From Pogostemon cablin (taxonomy: Eukaryota > Streptophyta > Magnoliopsida > Lamiales > Lamiaceae): 64,000 nucleotides of DNA. Location: NCBI GenBank assembly GCA_023678885.1, contig CM042979.1, forward strand, positions 27,084,981 to 27,148,980, written 5' to 3'. A model generated the notes under the pieces. It did no database searches. It was not told the DNA's origin and saw only the letters and a list, made by a program, of their open reading frames with translations. Both the position numbers and the translations under genes were made by a program. Positions 19,955 to 30,560 of this stretch are shown here, piece by piece (position 1 is the stretch's first letter; every line of letters begins with the position of its first letter).

Positions 19955-21022
19955 TAGAGCTGTCAAAATGGGTTGGACCCGCGGGCTGGCCCTCCTCCAC
20001 CTCTAAAAAAGGTGGGTTGGGCCGTAAAAATTGCAGCCCGTTTGGAGGCGGGCCTAAATGGGCTGGCCCAAACAGGGGCGGGCCTAGGCGGGCTAAACCC
20101 AAACGGGGGCGGGTTGGCCCCTTTGGGCCCACCATAATTTTTTTTTCTAATTGTCAAGCGTTTAATATTTCAAATATTTGTTGTTCCTTTTTTTAATATT
20201 TTTTAAAATAATGAATTAAATCATAACATGAATATTCTAAAATCTAAACATTTTGTACCATAGATTAGTATACAAAATTTGTAAATAATTTTAAATCCTA
20301 TTTTTGCTTGATTTTGAATTATTTTGAATTTTTAAAATTTTAATATATAAATGTATCTATATGGATTGGAAGCGAATGCAAATGCAAATTATAAACCTTT
20401 AAGACATCTATTCCTTTGAAGATTGACAAGGATATAATAATATAATTGATTAACATGATTATTGAGATATTTATATTATGATGTTATGATGGATGAGTTT
20501 TGAATAGACTTTATAATTATGTTTTGAGCTTTGTGGTTGACCTTTAAAACTAGCAATTTTTTTGTGATTTAATTTGTGTTATTCGAGGATAATTAAAATA
20601 TTTTTTTATTTGAGATTCTTAATAAATATATAATTAGTAAACTTTATGTTATTTGATTAATAATCTTTATTTACGTTTAATTGTTTATGGAGCTATTTTG
20701 TAAATCTATATTTATATTTTAATTATCTAATTGACATTATAGTATTTTGCAAAAGCATCCATCACTTAAATATTTTATTTTCAAATAATGATAATTATAA
20801 TTTTGCAAGAGTGTTCATCGTTTTGATACATTATTTTCAAATAATAATGATAATTATAATAACATCGTTTAAAAAAAAAAGAGGCGGATTGGCCTGTCAT
20901 AACTCGCAACCCACCTTTAAATGGGTTGGGTTTAGCAATTCTAACTCGTACCCGTCTAGGCACACCAAATGACGGGTTGAGGTGGGTTTTAGCCCGCCCG
21001 CCGGCCCGTTTCTATGACTCTA
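19955..21022. mobile_element. hAT-type non-autonomous element (TAGAGCTGTCAAAA ends)
   Basis: Perfect 8-bp TSD ATTGGGTA (19947-19954 and 21023-21030). Ends TAGAGCTGTCAAAATGGG and TAGAGTCATAGAAACGGG (inverted) match at 13 of 18 positions. Subterminal GC-rich GGGCGGGCC/GGCTGGCCC repeats lie on both sides of an AT-rich core. Length 1068 bp. No transposase frame. The short frames at the GC-rich end are composition artefacts. Confidence 0.93.
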
Positions 21023-21126
21023 ATTGGGTAGTTAAAATGTCAAACCAAAATGACATATTAGATCAGACCCGTTACTTACCCATCCAAACACATCCAATTT
21101 TTTTGAAATAGGAAATGATATAGGGG

Positions 21127-21980
21127 TTGGAATAGAATTTTTTTTCTAAATAGGGTAAAAAAACACTGTACCCTAATTTAAATTGTGATTTTCTATTATA
21201 TCCTAAATATAACACAAACTCTTTTTATGTCTGAATTGTCCAAAATGCCCTTTACTCGAACATTCGAGTAATATATTTGAGTAAAATATTCGAGTAAATC
21301 AATAAAAACATGAAAAATCATAAAAAAATTACTCGAAATACATTACCCGCTCACTCATATTACTCGAAATTGTATTACCCGCTCACTCATGTTACTCTAA
21401 ATTATATTACCCGTTCACTCATATTACTCGAAATTGTATTACCCGCTTACTCATGTTACTCGAAATTACATTACCCCGCTCACTCATATTACTCGAAATT
21501 GCATTATTCGCTCACTCATGTTACTCGAAATTATATTACTCACTTACATTATTCATATTACTTGAAATCGTATTACCTGCTCACTCATGTTACTCGAAAT
21601 TATATTACCCGCTCACTCATTTTACTCGAAATTGCATTACCCGCTCACTCATGTTACTTGAAATTGTATTACCTGCTCACTCATATTACTTGAAATTACA
21701 TTACTCACTCACATTATTCACATTACTCGAAAATTATATTACTCACTCATATTACTCGAAAATTACACTATTCGCTCACATTACTCGAAAATATTATTCG
21801 AAGATTTTTTATTACTCGAATTTCTTTTTTTTACTTTATTATTATTTTACTCCAATACATTACTCGAAGGTATTCGAGTAAAGAGTATTTTCGTTAATTC
21901 GACTATAAAAAGATATACTCTTAAAATTGGAATAGAAAAATAATTTGCAAAATCTGATGGGACACTGCACCCAATTTCGT
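21127..21980. repeat. 32-bp minisatellite flanked by direct repeats
   Basis: About 13 to 14 units of a 32-bp repeat (GTTACTCGAAATTATATTAC plus CCGCTCACTCAT) span 21331-21800, decaying at the right. The block is bordered by related sequences TTGGAATAGAA...CACTGTACCC (21134-21173) and TTGGAATAGAA...CACTGCACCC (21928-21972), and by TTCGAGTAA words. The long frames through it come from the repeat period and have no protein meaning. Confidence 0.85.
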
Positions 21981-22219
21981 CTTCTAAATAATAGTAGCTG
22001 TGTGTTGACTTGAATCTCTCCAAATATAAAAATGTCAGGCCAGGTGTATTTAACTTAGTGGGTCGATAGATATATATGGGGAATCACATGCATTACTTTA
22101 CTCGCACTTTTCTGAATCGTCCTCCATCTCTACAATTTACAGTAATTCAAGTCAAGGCAATTGGCAAAGTACTCGTTAATTAATCATGTCTATTTTAACG
22201 ATTTATATCTTATTATATA
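21981..22219. other. Intergenic sequence
   Basis: No gene or element recognised. Confidence 0.5.
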
Positions 22220-22420
22220 CTCCCCCATCACCTTCTAAGGTGTCAATTTTATTATTTTTGGCGTAAAGTTCAAATGTATGCATTTCCCCTATTTAGTAAA
22301 AAAGTGCATAATATGACCCACCACTTCCCTCTAATACAACTACCAATTTACATATAATAATAGTACTCCTTAATCCACGTGCAAAAAGCAAATAGACACC
22401 TTAGAATCGGACGGAGGGAG
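22220..22420. mobile_element. Stowaway-type MITE
   Basis: Left CTCCCCCATCACCTTCTAAG and right (inverted) CTCCCTCCGTCCGATTCTAA, TA on both sides. The same subfamily is at 61106-61305 and, more distantly, 50679-50900. Confidence 0.9.
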
Positions 22421-22422
22421 TA

Positions 22423-22814
22423 CGGTTGTTGCAACTGAACAAGACGGACGGAGTACGGTTGTTTTGCAACTGAACAAATATAAGTTTTATAAGGATAATT
22501 ATGTCTTATTAAATATTTTTGGGATACGTTTAGTAATTTAAGAGTGCAAATAGTCGCTCCTTATTTATTTTTAGAAAATAATATTATATTATTAGGTGAG
22601 GAAAGCGTTAGGAAACATGCATGGAATTATGAATAAAATAATAATAATTTTAATTAAAAACATCACAAACCCAAAAATATAAACTTTATACTGTGCAGTC
22701 CGTGCATACCGAATGTCGTATGAAAGTGGGAGGAATCTTTTATGTACACTTTCAAATGTATTCCTCTTTTTTTGTCCACGGACAAATTATTCATCATAAT
22801 AGTAACAACAATGG
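22423..22814. other. Intergenic sequence with a short duplication
   Basis: ACGGTTGTTGCAACTGAACAA and a close copy occur at about 22422 and 22454, including a second GACGGAGTACGG. No gene. Confidence 0.5.
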
Positions 22815-22823
22815 TAATTGTTA

Positions 22824-23690
22824 GGGCAAAGGGACCCTAAACTTATGTTCCAGGATCAACCAAGCCCCTCAACTTTTATTTTGGTTATTTAGGCCCTTTA
22901 TTTTTTGTAATGGGATCAAATGCATCTTTTATCTTTTATAAACCAAACAAATTGACATTTTGACTAATTTTTAAAAAATATTTAGGCTATTCCCAAACCA
23001 AGTTTTAACAACACATCATTTACTATACACCTTATACAACATGGCCTATATATTTTATTTTTCAACTTATATATATTTATTTTATTTTCTATCTAATTTT
23101 CATCAATATCTTCACGCTTCAATAATGATGATTATTTCATGGTTTAGGGTTTATATGAAAAATTTATTATTATAGATTATCTTCATGTGAAAAAAATAAT
23201 ATGATTTTTTTTGTGCTTTTTAATTTTTATTTTAATAATAAAATTATGTTAACTTTCATTCTTCCTTTTAAACGAATAAATTAAATATTGTTAATTTCAC
23301 GATAATATAGTTCACAACAATTTCATTTGGATTTTGGAATGTTGAGTGCCAAACATTAAAAAAAAAAATTGATGGATGATTATTGAAGCGTGAAGATATG
23401 GACGAAAATTGAGTAGAAAATAAAATACATATATATAAGTTGGAAAATAAAATATATAAGTTGTGATGTAAAATGTGTGTGGTAAATGATGTGTTGTTAA
23501 TGTTTGGTTTGAAAATAGTTTAAACTTTTAAAGAAAATAGTCAAAATGTCCATTTTGTTTAGTTTATAAAAGATAAAGGATGCATTTGATCTCATTATAA
23601 AAGATAAAGGATATAGATGACCAAAATAAAAGTTTGGGGGCTTGATTGATCCTAATGCATAAGTTTAGGGTCATGCTTGACCCTTTGCTC
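22824..23690. mobile_element. Mutator-like foldback element with long inverted repeats
   Basis: Perfect 9-bp TSD TAATTGTTA (22815-22823 and 23691-23699). The ends GGGCAAAGGGACCCTAAACT and (inverted) GAGCAAAGGGTCAAGCATGA begin inverted repeats. These can be followed for over 200 bp on each side through GATCAACCAAGCCCC, AAAGATAAAGGATGCATTTG and AACACATCATTTAC. Length 867 bp, non-coding. A transcript would fold into a long hairpin. Confidence 0.92.
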
Positions 23691-23697
23691 TAATTGT

Positions 23698-23875
23698 TAT
23701 TATAATATAAATATTAATTTAAATAAAATAAATGAACTGTGTATTAATTAATTTAATTCAACAAAAATTATGGACATTCGCCCGTTCAACGCAACAAGGA
23801 TATAGCAACTGGTTGCAAACTTCTTTGAATTTAAATCTACCAAACACAGTGTGTTTTTTTTTTTTTTAAATCTAA
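23698..23875. repeat. Second copy of the 18.0 kb segment
   Basis: Same word order as 18004-18185. A GTCTCA-containing stretch (about 23910-23945) follows that resembles 37190-37240. Confidence 0.65.
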
Positions 23876-24012
23876 TTTAAAATATATTTAAAGTGGATCA
23901 AATATAATCCGTCTCAGGTAAAAAATCCATGAGACAATCTCACTCAAAATTTACCCATGTTTTTATGTTATTGAATATTAAATTATAGATGATGTGTGAC
24001 CTATATAATATA

Positions 24013-24199
24013 CTCCCTCCGTCCCACAAAATCATTCTCATTTTCCTCATTTGGTTGTCCCACAAAACCCTTCATATCCTCCAAAAAAAAGAAAAATCAC
24101 TTTATCGCACAACTTCAAAAGTTACTTTAATTTTAAATTTGTCACTCATTTTTTACACATATACCATTACTTTATATTTTTTATTACCTAAAAATAATA
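24013..24199. mobile_element. Left part of a Stowaway-like MITE interrupted by family A copy 3
   Basis: CTCCCTCCGTCCCACAAAAT at the left end and the interior TTATTACCTAAAAATA match the intact copy at 29723-29984. The right part is missing or degenerate beyond the family A insertion. Confidence 0.65.
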
Positions 24200-24790
24200 G
24201 AAATAATTACTGATAGGTACACACTTTGTACCCCTAATTACTACTAGATACATTGATTTAAAATAATTATTATATAATACAAAATATTAAAGTAAAATAC
24301 CAAATATACCCCTAAACCCATATACCTTTAAAACACTAACCCCAACCTCCACCCACCACCGGACCACCGCTGCCGCTGCCGGACCGCCGCCGCCGGCGGA
24401 GCTCCGGCGGCCGGTCGCCGGAAAATCTGTTCGTCAGGAAAAAAAAAAAAAACTGGTCGCCGGAAAACTGCCGCGCCGCCGCCGCCGGAGCTCCGGCAGC
24501 CGGTCGCCGGAAAAACTGTTCGTCCAAAAAAAAAAAGAAAAAAAAAAACCGGTCGCCGGAAAAACTGCCGCCACAGGAAAAGCTGCCGGACCGCCGCCGC
24601 CGGACCACCACATTTTTTTGCTGCACACACTTTTTTTTTCCTGCACACACTTTTTTTGCTGTACACACTTTGCTGCACATGAACTTTTGCTTCACACAAT
24701 ATTTATGTGCAGCACATTAAGTAATACTTTTGTATGTTTGTATCTCATAGTAATTTAGGGTTTTTTTGTGTACCTAGTAGTAATCCTCCC
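24200..24790 (-). mobile_element. Mutator-like MITE, family A, copy 3
   Basis: Perfect 9-bp TSD AAAATAATA (24191-24199 and 24791-24799). Same ends and GC-rich core. A deletion of about 45 bp relative to copy 2 removes the ATAGGGGTAATATTGG segment near 24720. Confidence 0.92.
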
Positions 24791-24858
24791 AAAATAATAT
24801 ATTACCTTTGTTTCCCTTTGCTACATTACTCCTCCTTTTGTTTTCCTGTAGTTGAAAA

Positions 24859-25305
24859 ATGATGAACTTTGGGGAGAATTCCTTGGAATATCTCAGAGCA
24901 AAGTTGATGAAGAGAAATGAGAGGATCCGCCAGCCATATGGAGTCATCGGTATTTAAGTTTACCGCCAATTACCTTGCACTGCTAATCTTAATATATGCA
25001 GCGGCCTTGACCACATGCTGCATTTGTAACCTCCGGTGAAGTCGGCTTCTGTGATCCTTACTGCCGTTTTCTTCTTCATCAATTTGGCCATCATTTATCT
25101 CACCGCCTCCAAATACGTGAAGAGGTTGTCCAAGTACGACCAAGCAAATCTGAGACTGAAATTCGCTAAAGCAACTCTTGCTCGAGCCACAACCACTGCA
25201 GCCAACTAGGAAATCTTCAGGCGTTTCATTTTCGCTACTTTTATGTCCCTTGTGCTCGGCGTAACTGCTGTGGTCGGTTTCACAATCGTTACATTTCCAT
25301 GTTAA
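24859..25305 (+). pseudogene. Pseudogene of a small multi-span membrane protein, relative of the 49-64 kb array
   Basis: From the ATG at 24859 the frame reads SLEYLRAKLMKRNERIRQPY, which aligns with LEELKAKMKRKKKK of the array proteins. A shift of frame at about 24945 leads to SVFKFTANYLALLILIYAAA, matching SVYAFTNNFLTLLIVIFAAV of the array. A second shift near 25033 leads to another hydrophobic span, a lysine-rich loop with YVKRLSKYDQ, a TAG at 25207-25209, and a last hydrophobic span ending TFPC before TAA at 25303-25305. Order and spacing of the three membrane segments agree with the array gene. With two frameshifts and one stop this copy is dead. The family's role is unknown to me. Confidence 0.65.
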
Positions 25306-25949
25306 GTTAGGTTAGGTTAGGTTAAGTGAGGTTTGTTTTATGTTTTAATTTGAATTAAGAGTTGTGGTGTCTTAACCTCAATGATGTAGTCCTGTAATCT
25401 TTAAATTTCCATCTTGGGTAGGTTAATTTGTTCGAGTTTTAGGTCTGTCTGTGTTTTAATTTGAATCAAAATGCTAGACTTTGCAATTTGAGGATAGAGG
25501 TGAGATGGCACTGCAAAATTGCAAACAGAACAGAATATTTCATCTCAATCTTTAGAAACTGTTCACAGGATTAATGATCTAACCCCTTTTTATTTCTTAT
25601 AATTAATGACGCAGTTTGGGTTAAGTCTAAGATTGCCAACGACTGAAATTGTGAGAGTTAATACACATTGCGGTCGGCCAGCAGTTTTCCGGCGACTCTT
25701 TTGAGGTGGTCGACGGTGTCTTGTTGTTTGCTGTGTAAGCATTTATTGTTGATGGCTGCTTTGCAGCTTTTCCCTTTCCACAGCCTGCTTTTTGCTTTCT
25801 TTCTTGCCTATTTTGGAAAGTGCAGGTTTGTCTTGCTTAGTGTGTAGGGTTTGTCCTTGGAGCATTAAATACAGAATGAAAAAAAATACAAATGTCTTTG
25901 CAATTGAACACGAATTTTATTTTAATAAATAGATTAACAGAATCATATA
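25306..25949. other. Downstream flank of the pseudogene
   Basis: About 640 bp of moderately GC sequence with no long frame. GTTAGGTTAGGTTAGGTTAA at 25307-25326 is a four-unit TTAGG run and is probably chance. I recognise nothing else. Confidence 0.5.
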
Positions 25950-26206
25950 CTCCGTCTATAGATTTGACCTACTTTTCTTTTTGGTTTGTCTCACTAAAGT
26001 TGACACATTTTTTTTAATACATGAGACCCACACAAAAACAATTAATTTATTCTCATGGGCCCCACATATAACCTCTAATACAACTACCCACTACACATTA
26101 AATATTATTTCTCTCACTTCACTTTACTTCACTTTACATTAAATTATTATAGTCCTTAATCTCCGTGCCAAAAAAAATTATAACAACTTCTCCGGGACGG
26201 AGGGAG
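25950..26206. mobile_element. Stowaway-type MITE
   Basis: Left CTCCGTCTATAGATTTGA, right GGGACGGAGGGAG, flanked by TA. Interior ACTACCCACTACACATTAAA as in other copies. Confidence 0.85.
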
Positions 26207-26256
26207 TACTCAAATTCAAACTAAAAAAAAAGGGCACTCGACTTGTATAATTTTAG

Positions 26257-26720
26257 AGTTGATATTGTGTGTATCGGGTGCACATGTGCATTTATATATG
26301 CATAAATTTTTATTCAATGGTATATACTCCCTTCGTTCCTTAGTAAGAGTCCATTTGCTTTTGGGCACGTGGATTAAAGAGTATTATTATTTAATGTGTA
26401 GTGGGTAGCTGTATTAGTGGGTGTGTGAGCTCCATGTTTTAATTTTATTAGTGCGTGTGGTGGGTCTCATATATCCAAAAAAGAAATGGAATCCTTTGGG
26501 TGGGACAACCAAAATGGTAAAATGAGACTTTTACCTAGGGACAAAGGGAGTATATATATATATATACCATAATTTTTTTTACATTCAGTTTTCTATTGAA
26601 AAAACTAATAAAAAATTCAGTAACAAAATGTATTATATTTTTATTCGTTATTATATATATTTTTATTCATAAGTGTATATATTTCTGAGCGTAGGTACAA
26701 TGTGCACCCAATTCCATCAT
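26257..26720. mobile_element. MITE family C, copy 1, carrying a nested Stowaway
   Basis: Ends GTGTGTATCGGGTGCAC and GTGCACCCAATTCC are inverted. The interior (AAAAACTAATAAAAAATTCA, TTTTTATTCATAAG) recurs in inverted orientation at 26745-26985. The Stowaway at 26327-26550 is inserted in it. No clear TSD found. Confidence 0.6.
26327..26550. mobile_element. Stowaway-type MITE, nested
   Basis: Left CTCCCTTCGTTCCTTAGT, right CCTAGGGACAAAGGGAG, TA flanks. Interior TTATTTAATGTGTAGTGGGT. Confidence 0.85.
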
Positions 26721-26744
26721 ATAATTATCCATAACCTTTAAAAG

Positions 26745-26985
26745 CAAATTATGTTGTGCACCCGAGTGTATCGTACACCCACTTTTAAAAACATTATGAA
26801 TAAAAATATATACATTTTGTTGGCAAATTTTCTATTAGTTTTTTTATTGAAAAACTGAATTTATTAAAATTATACAATTATTAAGAAACCTATACTATAT
26901 ATTATTGAATAAAAATTCAAATTCTATGAGTGAATTTGTGCACCCAAATACACAAGATATCTACTCTAACTTAAAAGAAAAAAAA
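26745..26985. mobile_element. MITE family C, copy 2, inverted
   Basis: Reverse complement of copy 1 without the Stowaway: GTGCACCCGAGTGTATCG at the left and TTTGTGCACCCAAATACAC at the right. Together the two copies make a large inverted repeat of about 240 bp arms with only about 25 bp between. Confidence 0.6.
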
Positions 26986-26989
26986 AAAC

Positions 26990-28290
26990 TAAGTGATGAT
27001 TGTAACCTCATCAATCTTCATATTATTTATTTTAGTGAGCATGCCACAGTATAATTACTTAAATAACAAAAAATATCTTATTTAATAAAGTATAATTGCG
27101 CCTTGGTATAATAAAGAAAAAAAAAGGTGTCATAATTAACTATTTTCTTCTCTTTTGGGAGTTAAACTCATTCTTTGCTTTGTAACTTTAACTAAGCAAA
27201 ACTTTGATTTTTGCCCTAAAAAAGATAAGTGGTTCAATTTTACACTATAACTAATGAATTATTTCAAATTTTGCCCAATTTTCATACTACTTATGTCTTT
27301 TTGTCCCGAAGAATGGTTCACCATTCAAGTTCATGCATAAGAAAAAATATTTTTAACTAATTTTATTATTTTTTTAAAATAATAAAATATTTTTAAGTAA
27401 TAAATATAAAGCATAAAACATGTTATGCGTCAGGTATGAAAAAAAAATAAATGACACTTGTGATATTAACGTGTGTATGAACAGTATTTTAACTTTAACA
27501 AACTATATTTGCAGTTTTTAAAAAAATCATATATTACAGGATTTAATTTTAATAAAAAAAAAATACAACAATGATATTAGCATGCATAGAATTAAAACAT
27601 CACTTAAAAATAATATTACATTTCAGTTTAGAATTTAACTTATTTTACGTTTAAATTTTATATTTTATTTAAATGGCTTTTAAATATAATTAATACAATT
27701 AAAAAAAAATGGCACAGGGTACTACTGCACCATGCATCAATTTCTCTAAATTAAATGTTGTACATTGCTTAGATCACACAACTGTCAAAGTAATCCACCT
27801 AATTTTCACACAAAATTTGTGCATGCTCATATGCTGTTATTTAATTAATTAATTTAATCATGATTGTTATTTGTTAAGTGTTTTGGTTTTAGTTAATTGC
27901 ATGCATAGACTTATAATCCCTTGGTATGCTTTAAAGATTAAATATTTTTCATACATGAATAATTTATAGAGAAATAAAAAATAATAACTATGATTTTTCA
28001 TATAGAAAAAAAATCATTTAATTATACTATTTCATTAAAACAATAATTTGATTTACTTTAATTTTCACCAAACATTTAACTTATAAAAAAATTAAAATAT
28101 AAAAAATGATTATGTAGTTAAATAAAATAAAAAACTAAACCTAACTGAAAATGCATTCCTGTTTAAGGATTAGGGACTAGACGCAACCGTTTAGTTCAAT
28201 TTAACTACTCTATTTATCATGTAATGGGTAGTGATAGTGAAACGGTCTCACCTAAAATTCCCATTAATTAAAATTAATTTTTGCTCAAAC
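26990..28290. other. AT-rich intergenic sequence
   Basis: No coding frame or bounded element. 27840-27920 resembles 3330-3390, the downstream flank of gene-family copy 1. Mostly A/T low complexity. Confidence 0.5.
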
Positions 28291-28293
28291 AAT

Positions 28294-29124
28294 TTATAAC
28301 AGTAAAGATGTAATTATATCCGAGATTAAGGGAGTATGATTTGAAGTGGGAGATGTCGGGTGAAGAAAAGCATACGTGAGGCGTCCTTGGGCATGTCCAA
28401 AATAAGTAGTTTGCCCTGATTTTCGAGAAAATGAGTGCTGTTGAGAGTAAGCATCACTTCTTGGCCTCGCAAAACATGTAGGCAAAAGCTCCTGTGCACC
28501 CGGGGACACGGATGGATATTCCGTGTCCCCATGTGAACACAACCCTTTCTCTTCCAATCCTATTTAAACACATTTATTGCTAGGGATTTAAATTGTAATG
28601 GGGTATGGAAATTATAAAGGCGCATGTGCTCCGTGCGCCAGGGGTGCACAGGAGCCTCACTCAAACGTGTATTTCTTTCCCTTCAACAATTCGATTACCA
28701 TTATGGTACCAAGTCCTTTCGTAAACCTTAAAAAAATCTCCTGAACAAATTGTCTTCCTTCCACCTTCACCCACTTTAGTTCTCTTTCCGCGGTGATAGC
28801 AGTAGGACCCATCCACCACTTCCAGAATAAGTTGTTTTCCCTTGTTACTCTGAAAGTCGTCATTTGTGAGGTGAAGCAGAAGATGATGTTGAATATCATA
28901 AGAGTATGGTTTTAAAAATTTGCCACTACATATGGTCTTTCTCCCACCTGAATTCCATCTCTACGGGATGACCTCTCCCTACTGCTGATGATGCTGAAAT
29001 ATTTATAGGTGTAGTTGGTGAACGTGAGTAAGAGCTGAGTGTTGTTCACGATTGTGGTTTCTAAATTCTTCATTCCTCCCCTATGGTAACCCTTCTCACT
29101 CCATATACTATCAAACCAACTCAA
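28294..29124 (-). pseudogene. Unrecognised plant gene family, copy 2, broken by a MITE
   Basis: Minus frames in order: 29124-28912 (SWFDSIWSEKGYHRGGM, TTIVNNTQLLLTFTNYTY, ERPYVVANF), 28899-28657 (MTTFRVTRENNLFWKWWMG, AERELKWVKVEGRQFVQEI, FTKGLGTIMVIELLKGKKY), then after MITE family B (28481-28662) the last block at 28470-28330 (LTLNSTHFLENQGKLLILDM, PKDASRMLFFTRHLP). This is the fullest copy of the family and suggests a compact soluble protein of about 170-190 residues. The C-terminal LDM...R..F pattern recurs in copies 3 and 4. A stop or intron lies between blocks one and two. I do not recognise the family and would not assign a function. Confidence 0.5.
28481..28662 (+). mobile_element. Mutator-like MITE, family B, copy 3, inside a gene-family copy
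   Basis: Starts GGCAAAAGCTCCTGTGCACC, ends CACAGGAGCCTCACTC. The 9-bp TSD is AAACATGTA / AAACGTGTA (28472-28480 and 28663-28671), one mismatch. It separates the KGKKYTF block from the C-terminal block of gene-family copy 2, so the insertion is in coding sequence. Confidence 0.85.
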
Positions 29125-29300
29125 TGTCAGCTGTGATCATTAATAAATGTCAATGACATGTGTGCCGATGCTCTTCAATTAACTCAGCAACGCTGCAAAC
29201 TTCATCCTTCCTGAACATGAACATGGGAATTCAAATTTTGTCATTTAATCCTACAATTTAATAAAAAAGTGAGTATTAGATTACCAGATCCAATGAGGGG

Positions 29301-29600
29301 TTAGTGTTGGGTAGACAAAAGCATATCTAAAGCGATCGTCTGCCATGTCCAGTATGAGCTCTTTCCCCTTGTTCTTTTGATTAGAATAACCAAGTCCTGC
29401 GCCACCGTCGAGACATAGATCTCTGGTTCACACTTCTTCTTACATAGTTTCACTGTCTGGCTGCACCGTGCGCGCACTTTCATTACCTGGCTGCCATACC
29501 TCAACATCAGAAGGACCTCTGTTTTATTCACAACTCTCGTTTTTAACTTGTTCGACATTCTCCCAATCTCCAGCCCTTGCTTTCTCCATATACTGTGCAT
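29301..29600 (-). pseudogene. Unrecognised plant gene family, copy 3 (partial)
   Basis: The frame starting at 29600 has MHSIWRKQGLEIGRM, LKTRVVNKTEVLLMLRYGS and a Cys/Lys-rich middle. In another frame at its 3' end the sequence reads KNKGKELILDMADDRFRYAF, matching QLVLDMLDNRLRYAF of copy 4 and LLILDMPKDASRM of copy 2. The N-terminal VVN-x-(T/S)-(E/Q)-(V/L)-LL motif is shared by all copies. The central domain is missing and a frame change is needed, so it is a fragment or pseudogene. It lies about 180 bp upstream of copy 2 in the same orientation, which suggests tandem duplication. Confidence 0.5.
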
Positions 29601-29722
29601 AAATCAGTTCAATCTTAGATTACTAGTTATTGTGAATATATAAGTTCAATCTTAGATTACTAGTTTTTGTGACGCTATTTATGCATGTGGTTCATGTCAT
29701 TAGTTGTATATCTAACACATAC

Positions 29723-29984
29723 TCTCCCCGTCCCACAATAAACTTCAAATTTGTCATTTTCGTCAATCCCACATTAAACCTCACGACCCAAAAAAGGAAA
29801 TATCACATCAATTTCACCCCTAAATGTTCATCTTAATTATAAATTTATCACTCCCACCTAACACACATAGCATACTTTATAATTTATTTATTACCTAAAA
29901 ATACTACATTACCCTCAAAAATATTTCTTAAACTTCGTGTTTACAGTAATGGTAAAGGTGAATTTTATTATGTGATGAAGGGAG
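29723..29984. mobile_element. Stowaway-type MITE
   Basis: Left CTCTCCCCGTCCCACAATAA, right TTATGTGATGAAGGGAG, TA flanks. Same subfamily as the broken copy at 24013. Confidence 0.8.
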
Positions 29985-29986
29985 TA

Positions 29987-30324
29987 GTTGATGGTTCTGG
30001 AAGAAAGAGTTTGGTGGTTTTTCGGAGGTTTTAACTGATGGATTTCTGCTTAACATCACCGTCTTTCTAATTATCGTTGACTTAGTTAGTTAGTCTCTTT
30101 GAACCGAGTTTACGGTGTAAATCCTATGATCCCCCTAATTTAAACCCCTAACAATATATAGGGTGTAAAGGATTAATGAAATGGGGGACAACAGGGTTCA
30201 CATACTAAGATATGTAAACTGGTTTTATATGAGTGTTTATGATTTTAGTATAGCCTATAAATGAAAAAAAGATCAATCAAATTTACAGATGTTCCGATTT
30301 CTTGATCGCATTTAGAGTCCTTTT
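29987..30324. other. Intergenic sequence
   Basis: No gene or bounded repeat recognised. It directly precedes the copia insertion site. Confidence 0.5.
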
Positions 30325-30329
30325 GTATT

Positions 30330-30537
30330 TGTTGAAGTCTAATTATGATATCTAGTTAGTTATTTTAGATAATATGAAGTAGTTATACTATTATGCAGTT
30401 AACAGGAGTAGTTATGTTAAGATGTTATGTAATCTTATTTCTCTCTATTAAAAGTTATGTACGACTGATATGATAATACAAGTCTAGAATTTCATCTTAC
30501 AATATTCTCTAAATTTTTGTATTCTCTGTTGCTAATA
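30330..30537 (+). repeat. Copia 5' LTR
   Basis: About 208 bp. It matches the 3' LTR pieces TATTTTAGATAATAT, GTTATGTAATCTTATTTCTC and GTACGACTGATATGATAATA. Followed by the primer site at 30539-30551. Confidence 0.9.
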
Positions 30538-30560
30538 GTAGCATCAGAGCCACATGATTC

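Noticed and set aside
21331..21800. Possible CRISPR-like array
   Set aside because: Repeats are contiguous with no unique spacers, and the genome is clearly a plant nuclear one.
21310..21881. Two long overlapping plus-strand frames rich in Tyr, Leu, Thr and His
   Set aside because: Produced by the 32-bp minisatellite period; no start context or homology.
25307..25326. Four TTAGG units, insect-type telomere repeat
   Set aside because: Too short, plant context; chance or slippage.
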